Source: Stenopsyche tienmushanensis (taxonomy: Eukaryota; Arthropoda; Insecta; Trichoptera; Stenopsychidae). Taken from it: a DNA stretch of 64,000 bases. The notes under the pieces are model-generated. The model worked only from the letters and a program-made list of their open reading frames with translations. It was not told where the DNA came from and ran no database searches. The translations under genes were made by a program, and so were the position numbers. Shown one piece after another: positions 63,216 to 64,000 of this stretch (positions are counted from its first letter, which is position 1; each line of letters begins with the position of its first letter). Location: positions 496,001 through 560,000 of the forward strand of contig WACJ01000406.1 in the NCBI GenBank assembly GCA_008973525.1, read 5' to 3'.

Positions 63216-63604
63216 ATAATTATGATATAGTTATATAAAAGTCGCAAGTACTAGATGACCCTTTTATAAAGCTGCAGTTTAATTCTATGAAATAAGTTAA
63301 AGAAAATGAGATTTTTAAGGTTCTAATATGTTGAGTTTAATGGTTTAACTTTAATGGAAAATATAAATTAGCGTGTCCAATACACCATTTAATATCTATG
63401 CCTGTCAATCTTATAACTTAATTATTTTTCTTAATTGGTTGTATATTTTTGTCGCTAGATTTTTTTATCGTTCGAAGGCTTAACAGCTGATTGATTTAAA
63501 AAATAAACAAGTAAACTGCTGGAAGGAATTCGAGCAAAATAATAATGTCATCAATATTTTTTCCCATGTATAAAAAGTTAAACTGTGTTATAAAAATTGT
63601 ACTG

Positions 63605-64000
63605 TACGAGGGCTGCTTACAGTATTTAAGATGACCATCCTTTTTTATTCAATTTAAATTAGGATCCTCTTAAAGCATTGCCCTATTCTCATCGTGAGCA
63701 TTGTGTTTACTCAAGCATCTCTTCAAAGTACATCACTATGTGGTCCGGAACCGCCTCTTGTTTATAGTGGTTCAAAAGGGAGATGCAAATGTTTATTCCT
63801 CGATGACAATGGTCCTTTGCAAGCTTGGATACCTATCCAATCTCCTTTTTAAGTAACGAAATTCATTTCAATGGAATTAATTTAGTTTATGTGCTATCTA
63901 ATCCAACATTTGTTTGCGGCTTTGCGTTTAGCAGACGTCATGGTGTCGTTATCAATACGAGCGGTTGAACAATGCACATCAGACTTTTGATTTTGACCTG
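63605..64000. other. window end; possible mariner-type terminus
   Basis: GTACGAGGGCTGCTTACAGT at 63605 resembles the TACGAGGGCTG-type inverted ends of some mariner elements. The partner end, if any, lies beyond the window and no transposase is readable. Confidence 0.3.

Noticed and set aside
1..64000. tRNA genes, well-known conserved insect microRNAs, CRISPR arrays
   Set aside because: Scanned by eye for B-box sequences, several conserved miRNA seeds and regularly spaced repeats; none found. A tRNAscan or miRNA profile search would be decisive.

Overview
The window is AT-rich eukaryotic DNA, almost certainly from an insect (order unresolved). It has short GT-AG introns in a metabolic gene, a CpG-rich promoter, and many decayed class II transposons of families common in insects: mariner, Tigger/pogo, hAT, piggyBac-like MITEs and Helitrons. 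There are no operons, CRISPR arrays, recognisable tRNA or rRNA genes, or prokaryotic features. Nearly all short ORFs here are chance frames or transposon debris.

Layout. From 2430 to 3946 (+) are the last six exons of the methionine-salvage enzyme methylthioribose-1-phosphate isomerase (MRI1/MtnA). Its N-terminal exon was not found and probably lies upstream of the window. About 1.2 kb further on, a CpG-rich block (about 5165-5870) holds a probable first coding exon (5484-5544, +) that encodes a signal peptide and ends in a phase-1 donor. No exon that continues it was found. The remaining 58 kb therefore reads best as one very long first intron. A textbook recursive-splicing (ratchet) site on the same strand at 52173/52174 supports this.

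The intron is a transposon graveyard. hAT remnants lie at 6.1-7.2, 9.0-9.7 and 15.9-16.8 kb. A Tigger/pogo element (7368-8795) carries two nested MITEs, and two further copies or derivatives lie at 47.2 and 54 kb. Two broken mariner transposases lie at 22.4-23.3 (-) and 32.1-32.6 kb (+). Four non-autonomous Helitrons share the minus orientation (13.5, 19.5, 27.4, 59.2 kb), and clustered Helitron 5' ends lie at 29.6 kb on the plus strand. At least five TTAA-flanked piggyBac-like MITEs are present, along with LINE 3' tails and two unclassified dispersed repeat families. A near-perfect 27-bp hairpin sits at 44.7 kb and a decayed domesticated- or transposon-type ORF at 35.8-36.3 kb.

I found no new multi-gene system. 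The observations most worth following are the candidate recursive splice site, insertions whose empty sites can be read from paralogous copies, and the fold-back hairpin.
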